Origin: Thermoleophilia bacterium
Lineage (GTDB): Bacteria > Actinomycetota > Thermoleophilia > RBG-16-64-13
Direction: 5' to 3'
DNA: 13,417 nucleotides
Assembly (NCBI GenBank): GCA_016929985.1
Contig: JAFGIH010000431.1
Location: 1-13,417 of the forward strand
Shown: piece after piece, positions 1 to 7,857 of the stretch
Layout of the letters: each line of letters starts with the position of its first letter
How positions within the stretch are numbered: position 1 is the stretch's first letter
Made by a program: the position numbers and the translations under genes
Notes under the pieces: generated by a model
What the model saw: only the letters and a program-made list of their open reading frames with translations
The model's database searches: none
Told to the model about the DNA's origin: nothing

Positions 1-1615
1 AGGCCATGCAGGTGCCCAGATCGACCACGTCGTCCACCGACGTACAGGTGACGACGCCCGACTGCCGGGCCGCCGCCTCCCAGACCCCCGCCGAGCCCGC
101 CATGGCCCCCGTGTGAGACGCCGCCGCCTTGCTGCCGAACTCGGTGAGCCCGGTGCGCAGCACGACCACCGGCTTGACAGCCGTGGTCTTCCGGGCTACA
201 TCCATGAAACGCCTGCCGTCGTCGACACCCTCGATGTACATCATCACGCAGGTGGTGCTCGGGTCGTCGCGCAGATAGTCGAGGATGTCCACGGCGCCCA
301 TCTGGGCCTCGTTGCCCACGCTGGCGAACTTGTCGATGCCGATGCCGCGGCGTTGGCACTCGTTGGTAGTCGTCACGCCCATGTTGCCCGACTGCGAGAC
401 GAAGCTGAGGGCGCCCTTGGGCGGATGGAGGCTGACGAAGCCGACGGCGTGCAGGCTCACCTCGTTGGAGATGAGTCCTATGCAGTTCGGTCCCATGAGA
501 GTCACACCGCCGTCGGTGGCGATGCGGCGTATCTCGCGCTCGGCCTCGGCGCCTGAGGCGCCGGTCTCGGAGAAGCCCGCCGCGATGGCGATGGCCGCCT
601 TCACACCCTTGTGTGCGCACTGCTCGAGCATGGGAGCGACCTGGTGGCCACCCACGGCCAAGAGAGCGAGGTCGGGCGCTTCGGGAAGCTCCTCGATGCC
701 CATGTAGGCCTTGTAGCCGAACACATCGCCGTTCTTGGGGTTCACCGCGTACAGCCTACCCGTGTATCCCCCATCCAGGATGCTCTTGAAGGCGGAGCCG
801 CCCCATTTGCTGACGTCTCCGGATGCTCCCACCAACGCCATGGATTGGGGAGCCAGAAGCGCTTTCAGATCTGGCTTGAAAGCCGATCGCTCGGGACCCT
901 TCGCAGCCTCTGCGGAGAGGATGATGAGAGCATCCGCGGCGATGGGCCGGTCCCCGCTGACCAGCACCGGGTTGACGTCGATCTCGGCTATCTCGTGATG
1001 GTCGAGCGCCAGCTGCCCGATAGCCTGGATGATGTCTGCCAACGCGTCCCTGTCGACAGGCGGGAGACCGCGAAACGAGCCCAGCAGCTTCCTCGCCTTG
1101 ATGAGATCAGGCAGAGCGTGGGCTTCTTTGTCGCTCAGAGGCGCCACGCCCAGGGCGACATCGCCAAGGGCCTCGGTGAGGATGCCTCCCACCCCAAAGG
1201 CCACCACCGGTCCGAAGACCGCGTCGCGCTTCATACCGACGATGAGCTCGCGGTTGCTGCTCACCATCTGCTCCACCAGCACCGCCTCGAGCCCGCTGCC
1301 GCCCTGCTCCTCGAGCAGGCGATACGTCTCGCCGACGGCCTCTGGGCCCTCCACGTTCAGCACCACCAGTCCGGCCTCGGTCTTGTGGTGGAACTCAGAG
1401 CCCATACCTTTCATGACAACCTTGCCGCCGATCTGCGCGGCGGCGGCCACCGCCTCCGCCTCGCTTTTCACCAGCGCACCCTGTGGGACGGGGATGCCGT
1501 AGGCCGCGAACAATGACTTCGACTGCCACTCATCGAGAGCGGACGCGCCGGACGCCAACGCGGCCCTGATCAGATCGGCGGCGCCGGCCGGGTCGAGGAT
1601 ATGTGACTGGTCCAT
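1..1615 (-). CDS. ADP-forming acyl-CoA/acetate-CoA ligase, ATP-grasp first (partial)
   Basis: NDP-forming acyl-CoA synthetase that interconverts an acyl-CoA, ADP and phosphate with the free acid, CoA and ATP through a phosphohistidine; cytosolic. The frame is open from the ATG at 1615 to the left edge, giving 538 codons of a family usually near 700 residues, so the C-terminus is missing. Residues about 28-240 form an ATP-grasp domain (DEWQSKSLFAAYGIPVPQG; KGMGSEFHHKTEAG; EIDVNPVLV). A CoA-binding Rossmann domain follows (ALVGASGDVSKWGG, about 258-271), then a succinyl-CoA-ligase-like domain with SQSGNMG, SVGNE and the SHTGAMAGS motif, whose His501 is the expected phosphorylated residue. This beta-then-alpha order is the reverse of the commoner fused form. 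An AGGAG six bases before the ATG fixes the start. The gene is divergent from a FadR-type regulator, which suggests acid-responsive control. The carboxylic acid substrate cannot be told from the sequence. Confidence 0.93.
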   Translation of the reverse strand, partial: MDQSHILDPAGAADLIRAALASGASALDEWQSKSLFAAYGIPVPQGALVKSEAEAVAAAAQIGGKVVMKGMGSEFHHKTEAGLVVLNVEGPEAVGETYRLLEEQGGSGLEAVLVEQMVSSNRELIVGMKRDAVFGPVVAFGVGGILTEALGDVALGVAPLSDKEAHALPDLIKARKLLGSFRGLPPVDRDALADIIQAIGQLALDHHEIAEIDVNPVLVSGDRPIAADALIILSAEAAKGPERSAFKPDLKALLAPQSMALVGASGDVSKWGGSAFKSILDGGYTGRLYAVNPKNGDVFGYKAYMGIEELPEAPDLALLAVGGHQVAPMLEQCAHKGVKAAIAIAAGFSETGASGAEAEREIRRIATDGGVTLMGPNCIGLISNEVSLHAVGFVSLHPPKGALSFVSQSGNMGVTTTNECQRRGIGIDKFASVGNEAQMGAVDILDYLRDDPSTTCVMMYIEGVDDGRRFMDVARKTTAVKPVVVLRTGLTEFGSKAAASHTGAMAGSAGVWEAAARQSGVVTCTSVDDVVDLGTCMA

Positions 1616-1659
1616 TGTGCGCTCCTGATCCCAGAGTCCTGTAGTAGTCTACGGTCTAT

Positions 1660-1687
1660 ATGATAGCTCTTTATACCTATAAGTCAA
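1660..1687 (-). promoter_or_regulatory. sigma70-type promoter for the acyl-CoA synthetase
   Basis: Reading the minus strand, TTGACT (1687-1682) is followed after 16 bp by TATCAT (1665-1660). Each hexamer matches the housekeeping consensus at 5 of 6 positions. Transcription would begin near 1653 and leave a leader of about 38 nt containing the AGGAG ribosome binding site. The spacer carries an operator-like sequence (see 1663-1677). The call rests on sequence match and position only. Confidence 0.6.
1663..1677 (-). promoter_or_regulatory. possible second FadR-type operator in the promoter spacer
   Basis: The minus strand reads GGTATAAAGAGCTAT. This resembles GGTATAGTGACTAT from the strong palindrome at 1722-1740, apart from two changed bases and one inserted base. 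It lies between the -35 and -10 of the synthetase promoter, where binding would block RNA polymerase. The site is imperfect and not a good palindrome, so this is a weak inference. Confidence 0.3.
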
Positions 1688-1721
1688 CCTTGGGAACGGG
1701 CATGCTGCCGAGGAGCCCTTT

Positions 1722-1740
1722 TGGTATAGTGACTATGCCA
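1722..1740. promoter_or_regulatory. 19-bp palindromic operator for the GntR/FadR regulator
   Basis: TGGTATAGTGACTATGCCA has 9-bp arms TGGTATAGT and ACTATGCCA around a central G, with one mismatched pair (T1725/G1737). FadR-subfamily regulators typically bind short palindromes of this size near their own gene. It ends 23 bp before the regulator's ATG and contains TATAGT, which could be that gene's -10, so occupancy would repress the regulator. It also lies about 35 bp upstream of the -35 of the divergent synthetase promoter. Confidence 0.6.
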
Positions 1741-1763
1741 GTGGATCTACCCTGGGAGCGCCC

Positions 1764-2504
1764 ATGCCGGCAGACGGCCCAGAATCCGGGCTCGTTCATG
1801 AGATATCCCTCGTCCCCGAGACGGCGAGCGACAGCGCGGTGCGGTTCTTGCGGGCCATGATCTTCTCGGGAGAACTCGGGCCCGGCGACCGGCTCCCCCC
1901 AGAGAGAGATCTGGGCGCCCGTCTCGGCATCTCCCGCATGACTCTGCGACTGGCTCTCAAGGCGCTGGAAAGCACCGGATACATCGTCACCACACGCGGT
2001 TCGCACGGCGGCTCGCGGGTGGCCGATACTAACTCTCTCGTGCGGTGCTGGACCTTCTGGATGCGCGAGCATGCAGGTGAACTGGACGACATCTTCGAGT
2101 TCCGGCAGACCGTCGAGACGCGGCTGGCCGCGCTCGCTGCCGAGAGACGCACCGATGACGACCTGGCCCTGATCGAAAGGGCCATAGCCAGGGCGGGGCA
2201 GCCACAAGAGTGGCCCTCGCTCTTCCGCGTCGACATGGACATCCACAGGAGTATCGCCCGGGCGGCGCGCAGCCCCCGCCTTGAACAGGCCATGCTGGCC
2301 GCGCGCGGAGACCTCTTCATCCCAGTGGACCTTGCCCGCCTCGAGGCCAGGGAACACCAGGTGCACGACACTCACGGAGCCATCCTAGCCGCGATACGGG
2401 CGCAGGACGCCGGCGCCGCGGCCGACCAGATGCGCTGGCATATCGTGCTCATCAGGGAGCTCACCGACCGGGCGCTCGCGGCCGCCGGGATCTCTCACTC
2501 GTAG
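1764..2504 (+). CDS. FadR-subfamily GntR transcriptional regulator
   Basis: Cytosolic DNA-binding regulator, 246 aa, the normal size for the FadR (FCD) subfamily. The N-terminal winged helix-turn-helix spans about residues 22-88 and contains the family signature GDRLPPERDLGARLGISRMT, followed by the wing TTRGSHGGSRV. The C-terminal all-helical FCD ligand domain spans about 105-235. It keeps the acidic and histidine positions that usually hold a metal and an organic-acid or acyl ligand: D157/D159 and H161, H204 and H226. The ATG at 1764 follows GGGAG (1754-1758) with 5-nt spacing. It is divergent from the acyl-CoA synthetase, with a palindrome just upstream of its start, so the synthetase and the regulator itself are the most likely targets. 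The effector is unknown; a carboxylate or acyl-CoA is an inference from the family and the neighbour. Confidence 0.93.
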   Translation: MPADGPESGLVHEISLVPETASDSAVRFLRAMIFSGELGPGDRLPPERDLGARLGISRMTLRLALKALESTGYIVTTRGSHGGSRVADTNSLVRCWTFWMREHAGELDDIFEFRQTVETRLAALAAERRTDDDLALIERAIARAGQPQEWPSLFRVDMDIHRSIARAARSPRLEQAMLAARGDLFIPVDLARLEAREHQVHDTHGAILAAIRAQDAGAAADQMRWHIVLIRELTDRALAAAGISHS

Positions 2505-3181
2505 ATATCGTGACACGGGCTCGACGACCTTGCCGACGTTCCTCTGATAGGCGAGCAGCATGTCCAGATCCTGAAAGTCGAGGGTCTGCATGACCCCCAC
2601 GATGGGTAGTCGGATGCCCAGGGAGTTCTTGAGGGCCGCGTCGATCTCTTCGGGTTCCACCAGGCCTTCTTGCACCATGTCCATGGCCGTCTCTCCGATG
2701 ACGCGCTGGATGCGGTTGACTATGAAATTAGGCCCGAACCTCTTCATGCTGCCGGGTTCTTGCCGCACTTCTTCAACGTAGCGACGGCGAGTTCTATGGT
2801 CTCGGTCGACGCCTCCGGCCCGGGCACGACCTCAACGAGCGGGATGACGTGCGCAGGGGTGAAGAAGTGCGCACACACGCCGCGCGATTGGAGCGAGGCA
2901 GGCAGCAGCTCGAAGATGTTGAGGCTCGAGGTGTTCCCGGCAAAGACCGTACGTTCCGGGCAGATGGCCGCCAGCTCGCTGTAGAGCGCACCTTTCGCGT
3001 CCTTGTTCTCGGCGATGGTCTCCAGGACGAAGTCGGCGTCATTGCCCGCCTCCGCAAGGCTCTGCGTGGGTCTGATGCAGGCGACGGCCGCCTCCGCAGC
3101 GGCCTGGGTGAGCGTCCCGTGGGCGATGATGGTGGCAAAGTTGGCCCTGACCATGGTCATGGCCTTCTCCAGGATCTCCGC
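2505..3181 (-). pseudogene. broken 3-hydroxyacyl-CoA dehydrogenase
   Basis: Remnant of an NAD-dependent 3-hydroxyacyl-CoA dehydrogenase of the beta-oxidation or butyrate type. Frame 1 (3181-2744) keeps the second half of the Rossmann domain: RANFATIIAHGTLT, ADFVLETIAENKDAKGALYS, the AGNTSSLNIFELLP loop, and CAHFFTPAHVIPLVEVVPGPE with the catalytic-region HFF-PAH motif. It ends NPAA-stop at 2744. The C-terminal domain continues in another frame from about 2750: MKRFGPNFIVNRIQRVIGE, LPIVGVMQTLDFQDLDMLL and AYQRNVGKVVEP. A single lost base near 2747-2750 would join the two frames. The N-terminal GxGxxG strand is absent and replaced by GTPase sequence, and about 50 C-terminal residues are missing where the locus meets the 3' end of the regulator gene. 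Three separate lesions make it non-functional. A base-calling error could explain the frameshift, but not the missing ends. Confidence 0.8.
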
Positions 3182-3528
3182 CTTGCGTGAGTACAGCAGG
3201 TCACCCAAGAGCCCGGCCAGGCTGTCTTCGTCGGTCGCATCCACCATATAGACAGGAGCGGCGGGCACGAGCAGCCGTACCGCCGCCGCCGTTTTATCGA
3301 CCGCTTCGACCGTGGCCTCATCGACCTTCGTGACGGCCACCCGGTCGGCTGCAACGATCTGGGAGTCGAGAAGGGGAGTGATGACCTCGCAAAGCTCCGG
3401 GAAACGAGCGGCGTCCACCACCGTGACCGTCTCAATGACTTCCAGCTTCTCGGCCGAGAAGTACTTGAGGGCATCCAGGACGCCGGGCGGTGCCGCGATG
3501 CCGGAAGCCTCCACGCAGAACGCGGCAG
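3182..3528 (-). pseudogene. 3' fragment of a CobW/P47K-type GTPase, fused to the dehydrogenase remnant
   Basis: About 115 codons resemble the C-terminal half of a G3E-family (CobW/HypB/UreG) GTPase, a family involved in metal or corrinoid cofactor handling. Visible are VEASGIAAPPGVLDALKYFS (the strand and loop after the Walker B region), TVVDAARFPELCEVITPLLD, SQIVAADRVAVTKVDEA with TKVD as the G4 guanine-specificity motif, and PVYMVDATDEDSLAGLLGDL. The P-loop and the Cys-rich metal site are missing: the match fades upstream of about 3528, in the leader of the lipoprotein gene. It joins the dehydrogenase remnant in frame at about 3182. The open frame nominally continues to 3916, but that stretch is antisense to the lipoprotein gene. 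Family assignment is from motifs only. Confidence 0.65.
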
Positions 3529-3562
3529 TGCGACCACGGGAGAACACGGGTCTGGAAGACCG

Positions 3563-3592
3563 TTTATGGGTCCCGGCTGCCGGGGACATTAT
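3563..3592 (+). promoter_or_regulatory. weak candidate promoter for the HEAT lipoprotein operon
   Basis: TTTATG (3563-3568) and CATTAT (3587-3592) are separated by 18 bp, matching the -35 and -10 consensus at 3 and 4 of 6 positions. The spacer contains a small hairpin (GTCCC with GGGAC). It is the best sigma70-like pair in the short space upstream of the ATG at 3645, but it is weak. Confidence 0.25.
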
Positions 3593-3644
3593 CCGCATCA
3601 CCGCGCCGCGAACGTCCCTGCGGTCCGCAGGAAGGGAGCATCCG

Positions 3645-5171
3645 ATGGACGACAAGGTCCGCGCCTTGCGAGGTACGTCCGGATACGGTCCCCTGGCGCT
3701 GAGGTCTGCCGCCGCGGGCTGCCTTGCACTCCTCTCTCTCGCGACCTTGCTCTTCGTGGCCGGGTGCGCAGCGCCGGAGGATCTCGCCCTGATCTTGCAG
3801 ACGACCGACGACCCGTTGGAGCGCCAGAAGGCCGCGGTCGACCTGGCAGGAGAGCACTCCCCGGCCTTGACGCAGCGGCTTGTGTCGGCAGCGGAGAATG
3901 ACGCAACAGCCGCCAAGGGACTGGCCGCACTGCGGGACGAGTATGTGCTCTACATCAACGGCGCCATCGAGAAAGCAAGGGCCGCGGGCAAGGAGTTCAA
4001 CAGTGAGACCGAGCTGGCCCTACGCGACGCCGTGGACTGCCTCGCCCTCATCGAAGACGTCCCCTCGGTGGAGGCCCTCGGGGCTCTGGTAACTGAGACC
4101 GAGCGTGCGAAAGCAGGGGAGCCCAGCTGGAGGGATCCCACCCCCGACACGCTGGAGCTGCAGCTCCGTGCCCTCGATGCGGTCGATCGGGCCGCGGGCG
4201 GAGCGGCTACCGTCAGCGAAGCCGCTCTCGGCCAGTTGATGGATGCGGTTCTGTTGCCGGGGGAGGCGATCTCCACGGTCGCCATCCGTGACGCTGCACT
4301 GACCGCCCTGCTGGAGCATCCGGAGGCCGTCGATCTTCTCTTCGAAGCCCGGGTCGCGGCAGCAGACGACAAGGACCTGTGCAGTTACCTCGACGGCACT
4401 CTCGCGCAGGCGGGTGGACCCGCCGTGGATGCTCTCGTCGGCGCGCTTGCGGAGCAGGACTGGACCGATGAGATCCTGGCCGAGATCGGCGCGCCCGCAG
4501 TCGACGCCGTGGTTGAGGAGCTCGACAGTGGCAACTCGAGGGTGCGCTTCCGGGCCCTCGGAGTGCTCCTGCGCCTCTTCCTCAAGGATGAAGTCTCAGT
4601 GCGCGACGAGCTCGTCAGACCGGAGTTGGTGCCCCTGCTTCTTGACGCCCGGCTGAACGCGACCTACGGCGACGAACGCGACCGCGCAGCCGAGGCAGTG
4701 CTGGCGCTCATAGGCGACCCGGCGGTGGAACCGGTTATGGCCCTCCTCATGAAGGAGTACTGGGCGGCCGGCGTCTTGGCCTCCATGGGTGAACCTGCGG
4801 TGTCGTTTCTGACCGCCGCCCTCAGTAGCGAGGACCGCGACCTCCGCTTCAAGGCCGCCGACGTGTTGGTGCAGATAACCAAGAGCGAGCCCGCCTCGGT
4901 AGCCGCCCTCACGGCCGGCCTCGCGGACGAGGACCTCAAATCCATCGCGACCGGCTACGCCTACTACATCAGACTGGGCCAGGCAGGCACCGAGGAGATC
5001 CTGGCCAAGGCGCTGCACAAGTACGGCGACAAAGACATGGCCCTCGACTACCTCAACTGCGGCAACACCGCTCTCGACGCGGTCGCGCGCGAATGGGCGG
5101 CCGACCACGGCTACCAGGTCTACACCGAAGCGGGTACTCACGGCGGTCCGCAGTGGGGCGAGGGCAACTAG
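3645..5171 (+). CDS. HEAT-repeat lipoprotein
   Basis: Predicted secreted, lipid-anchored scaffold protein of 508 aa. The ATG at 3645 is preceded by AGGAAGGGAG (3629-3638), which sets the start even though the frame is open farther upstream. A basic N-region (K4, R6, R9, R20) and a hydrophobic core (about 22-39) end in the lipobox V38-A39-G40-C41, so Cys41 should be lipidated. The mature part is almost entirely paired helices of HEAT/PBS-lyase type, for example GAPAVDAVVEELDSGNSRVR followed by FRALGVLLRLF, and GEPAVSFLTAALSSEDRDLR followed by FKAADVLVQI. The C-terminus carries a conserved-looking tail (MALDYLNCGNTALDAVAREW, then AADHGYQVY). Such repeats bind proteins; no enzyme motif is visible. 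It lies 80 nt upstream of the cobalamin-sensor/ABC genes on the same strand and may be the external part of that system. That link is inferred from position. Confidence 0.85.
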   Translation: MDDKVRALRGTSGYGPLALRSAAAGCLALLSLATLLFVAGCAAPEDLALILQTTDDPLERQKAAVDLAGEHSPALTQRLVSAAENDATAAKGLAALRDEYVLYINGAIEKARAAGKEFNSETELALRDAVDCLALIEDVPSVEALGALVTETERAKAGEPSWRDPTPDTLELQLRALDAVDRAAGGAATVSEAALGQLMDAVLLPGEAISTVAIRDAALTALLEHPEAVDLLFEARVAAADDKDLCSYLDGTLAQAGGPAVDALVGALAEQDWTDEILAEIGAPAVDAVVEELDSGNSRVRFRALGVLLRLFLKDEVSVRDELVRPELVPLLLDARLNATYGDERDRAAEAVLALIGDPAVEPVMALLMKEYWAAGVLASMGEPAVSFLTAALSSEDRDLRFKAADVLVQITKSEPASVAALTAGLADEDLKSIATGYAYYIRLGQAGTEEILAKALHKYGDKDMALDYLNCGNTALDAVAREWAADHGYQVYTEAGTHGGPQWGEGN

Positions 5172-5251
5172 CGCGGGTGTGTAAGCCGGACCGGACGCGG
5201 GTAACACTCTCGCGGATCAGTCGCTCAAGCCGAGCCAAGGAGTCCCCGCAA

Positions 5252-5911
5252 GTGATCGATGAGGACATCACGTCCGACCTCATAGCGCGCCTCGAACGGT
5301 GCCTGGAGACGCACGACCGCGAGCGAGCCGTCGGCGCTATCCTGGCAGCCGTCGATGCGGGGCTGTCCATCGAGGATCTCTATGCACGAGTCCTCAAGCC
5401 TTTCCTGAAGACAGTGGGCAGACGTTGGCAAGATGGTCGGACCACTGTGTGGGAGGAGCATCTCATCGTCGGCGCAGTAAGGACCGCGATCGAGGCGCTC
5501 TATCCGAAGGTGCTGGAGCGAAAGGCGCGGGTGGACGCCCTGCCGCTCACCGTGGCCTTCTTCTGCCCGCCTGAGGAGACCCACGATGTGGGCCTGCGCA
5601 TGTTGGCCGACCGCTTCGACCTGCGAGGCTTCCGCACCGTCTATGTGGGGGCCATGACCCCGGTCGCTCAGATGGTGGAGTGCGTCCGCGCGACGGGCGC
5701 CTCGGTGATCTGCCTCTCGGCCTCCACTCACTTCCAACGCTCGGCGCTGCACGACGTGGTCGCGCTGCTCCGCGAGAGCCTCCCAGAGACCCGCATCGTG
5801 GTAGGCGGCCCGGCTTTCGCGCACTCCGACCGCGGTTGGGAGGAGTATGTGGTGCATTCGGTCGAGTCGCTCCTCGACGAACTGGCCGAGCAGGGGCGCA
5901 GCGATGCTTGA
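5252..5911 (+). CDS. stand-alone CarH-like cobalamin-binding sensor protein
   Basis: Cytosolic protein of 219 aa made only of the two cobalamin modules. Residues about 5-90 form a helical-bundle cap domain (B12-binding_2 type) ending in W59-QDGRTTVWE-E69-H70, an exact W-x9-EH motif. In CarH/LitR photoreceptors this motif packs on the upper face of adenosylcobalamin. Residues about 97-215 form the Rossmann-like B12 fold with E109-T-H111-D-V-G114. His111 is the expected lower axial ligand; the family motif is D/ExHxxG. The later strands VYVGAMTP, VICLSASTHF and VVGGPAFAHS line the cofactor pocket. No MerR helix-turn-helix or other output domain is present, so any signal must pass to a partner. 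The GTG at 5252 is preceded by AAGGAG with 9-nt spacing; the longer frame from 5093 would overlap the lipoprotein gene. Its last 8 nt overlap the permease start. It could instead be a corrinoid carrier for a methyltransferase, but no methyltransferase is nearby and the W-x9-EH favours a sensor. Confidence 0.85.
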   Translation: MIDEDITSDLIARLERCLETHDRERAVGAILAAVDAGLSIEDLYARVLKPFLKTVGRRWQDGRTTVWEEHLIVGAVRTAIEALYPKVLERKARVDALPLTVAFFCPPEETHDVGLRMLADRFDLRGFRTVYVGAMTPVAQMVECVRATGASVICLSASTHFQRSALHDVVALLRESLPETRIVVGGPAFAHSDRGWEEYVVHSVESLLDELAEQGRSDA

Positions 5912-7044
5912 ACTACGCATCGCCCGGCGCTTCCTATGGCGCAACAAGATGCAGTCGCTCCTCATCATCCTGGGCATCGCCGTGGGCATCGCGGTGCAGG
6001 TGTTCGTGGGGTCGCTCATCACCAGCCTCCAGGATTCGCTGGTCGACGAGACGGTGGGCTCGAGCTCTCACGTGACCCTGGAGCCGGCGGACGGCCAAGC
6101 GGCCTTGACCTTCACTGCACAGGACAGGACGAAGATCGACGCCGACCCCCGAGTGACGGCTGTGGCGCCGGTGCAGACTCTGTCGGCGCTCCTCGCCCTC
6201 GGCGATGAGAGCCGCCCGGTGGCGGTCAAGGGCGGTACGTTCGCCGACGTGGATTCCATCTACGGGCTCTCGGAAAAGCTGGTGGCCGGGGAGATCACGC
6301 TCACCGGCGACCACATCGCTGTCGGCAAAGACCTGGCCGAGCAGAACGGCCTAACCCCCGGGGACCCGCTGCAGTTGGTCCTCGCCGACGGGTCGACCGT
6401 GGCCGCGGTGCTCGAGGGCGTGTTCGACCTCGGCGCCCAGGCGGCCAACGAGCAGTTCGTCTTCTCCGGGCTGGAACTGGCCAGTTCGGCCCTGGGCCGC
6501 TCGACCGACCAGGTGGGCTCCGTGGAGATGCAGATAGCCGACGTGTTCACTTCGCCGGAGGTAGCGGCGAGTGTTGCAACTGCCTTTCCGCAGCTCAAGG
6601 TCGGCGAGTGGCAGGCCAAGAACAGCGACCTGCTCACCGCCCTTCAGAGCCAGAGCACTTCGTCGTACATGATCCAGGTCTTCGTGATCATCGCCGTGAT
6701 GTTGGGCATCGCCTCCACCCTGGCCATCTCCGCAGTGCAGAAGACCCGGCAGGTAGGCATCCTCAAGGCGCTCGGCATGTCCGACGCCAAGACCGGGCTG
6801 GTGTTCCTCTACCAGGCAGGCATCCTGGGGGTGATCGGCACGGCGCTTGGCATCGCCGTGAGTCTGGCGCTGATCGCGGTCTTCAGTGCTGTAGCCAAGA
6901 GCGGCGATTCCGGGCTCTTCCCCATCGAGCCCAAGCTGGGCTTCGTCCTGCTCTCGGCCGGGATCGGCATCGCGATCGCCCTGATATCGGCCATCATCCC
7001 GTTCCGCAAGACCGCGCGCCTCGACCCCATAGAGGTGATCCAAG

Positions 7045-7052
<8 letters not shown>
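5904..7052 (+). CDS. MacB/LolC-type ABC transporter permease
   Basis: Integral membrane subunit, 382 aa, with the FtsX/MacB layout: N-terminal helix TM1 (about 18-40), a large extracytoplasmic domain (about 41-250), then TM2 (about 254-277), TM3 (about 300-328) and TM4 (about 345-368). The cytoplasmic stretch QKTRQVGILKALGMSDAKTG after TM2 and the C-terminal RLDPIEVIQGG are the standard ATPase-coupling segments of this family. Such transporters are mechanotransmitters: they usually extrude lipoproteins, peptides or drugs, or drive extracytoplasmic partners, rather than form a substrate channel. The ATG at 5904 overlaps the cobalamin-sensor stop (ATGCTTGA, 8 nt), and the gene's end overlaps the ATPase start by another 8 nt, so the three are translationally coupled. 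The substrate is unknown. Confidence 0.92.
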
Positions 7053-7767
<715 letters not shown>

Positions 7768-7857
7768 CTGCGCGGGTGCCGCCGCGGTCGCCGCCCAGCT
7801 CAGGCGCCGCCGCGTAGCGCGCGGCCCGACTACCCGCCCGGCCCGCCAGGCGACGCG

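Noticed and set aside
113..1516. Several plus-strand open frames of 87-301 codons (for example 611-1516)
   Set aside because: They are antisense to the acyl-CoA synthetase, whose family motifs are unmistakable; they show no family resemblance and carry the composition of a shadow frame.
1677..2375. Minus-strand open frames over the GntR gene (232 and 191 codons)
   Set aside because: Antisense to a clear FadR-type regulator with HTH and FCD motifs; no recognisable domains of their own.
3312..3644. N-terminal extension of the HEAT lipoprotein
   Set aside because: The frame is open upstream, but the extension has no ribosome site, would bury the lipoprotein signal, and is antisense to the GTPase remnant.
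3529..3916. N-terminal 129 codons of the minus-strand frame containing the GTPase/dehydrogenase chimera
   Set aside because: No GTPase P-loop or other motif is present, and the sequence overlaps the lipoprotein signal peptide region on the other strand, so it is not treated as coding.
5093..5251. Longer start for the cobalamin-binding protein
   Set aside because: It would overlap the lipoprotein end by 79 nt with Arg/Ser-rich shadow-like sequence; GTG 5252 has a good AAGGAG.
5172..5251. Possible cobalamin riboswitch before the B12 protein
   Set aside because: The gap is only 80 nt, with no B12-box-like sequence or extended fold visible.
7768..7857. Terminator between the convergent ATPase and DUF4352-like genes
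   Set aside because: The stretch is GC-rich and can form a 6-bp stem (GCCGCG/CGCGGC), but no hairpin is long or distinctive enough to call.
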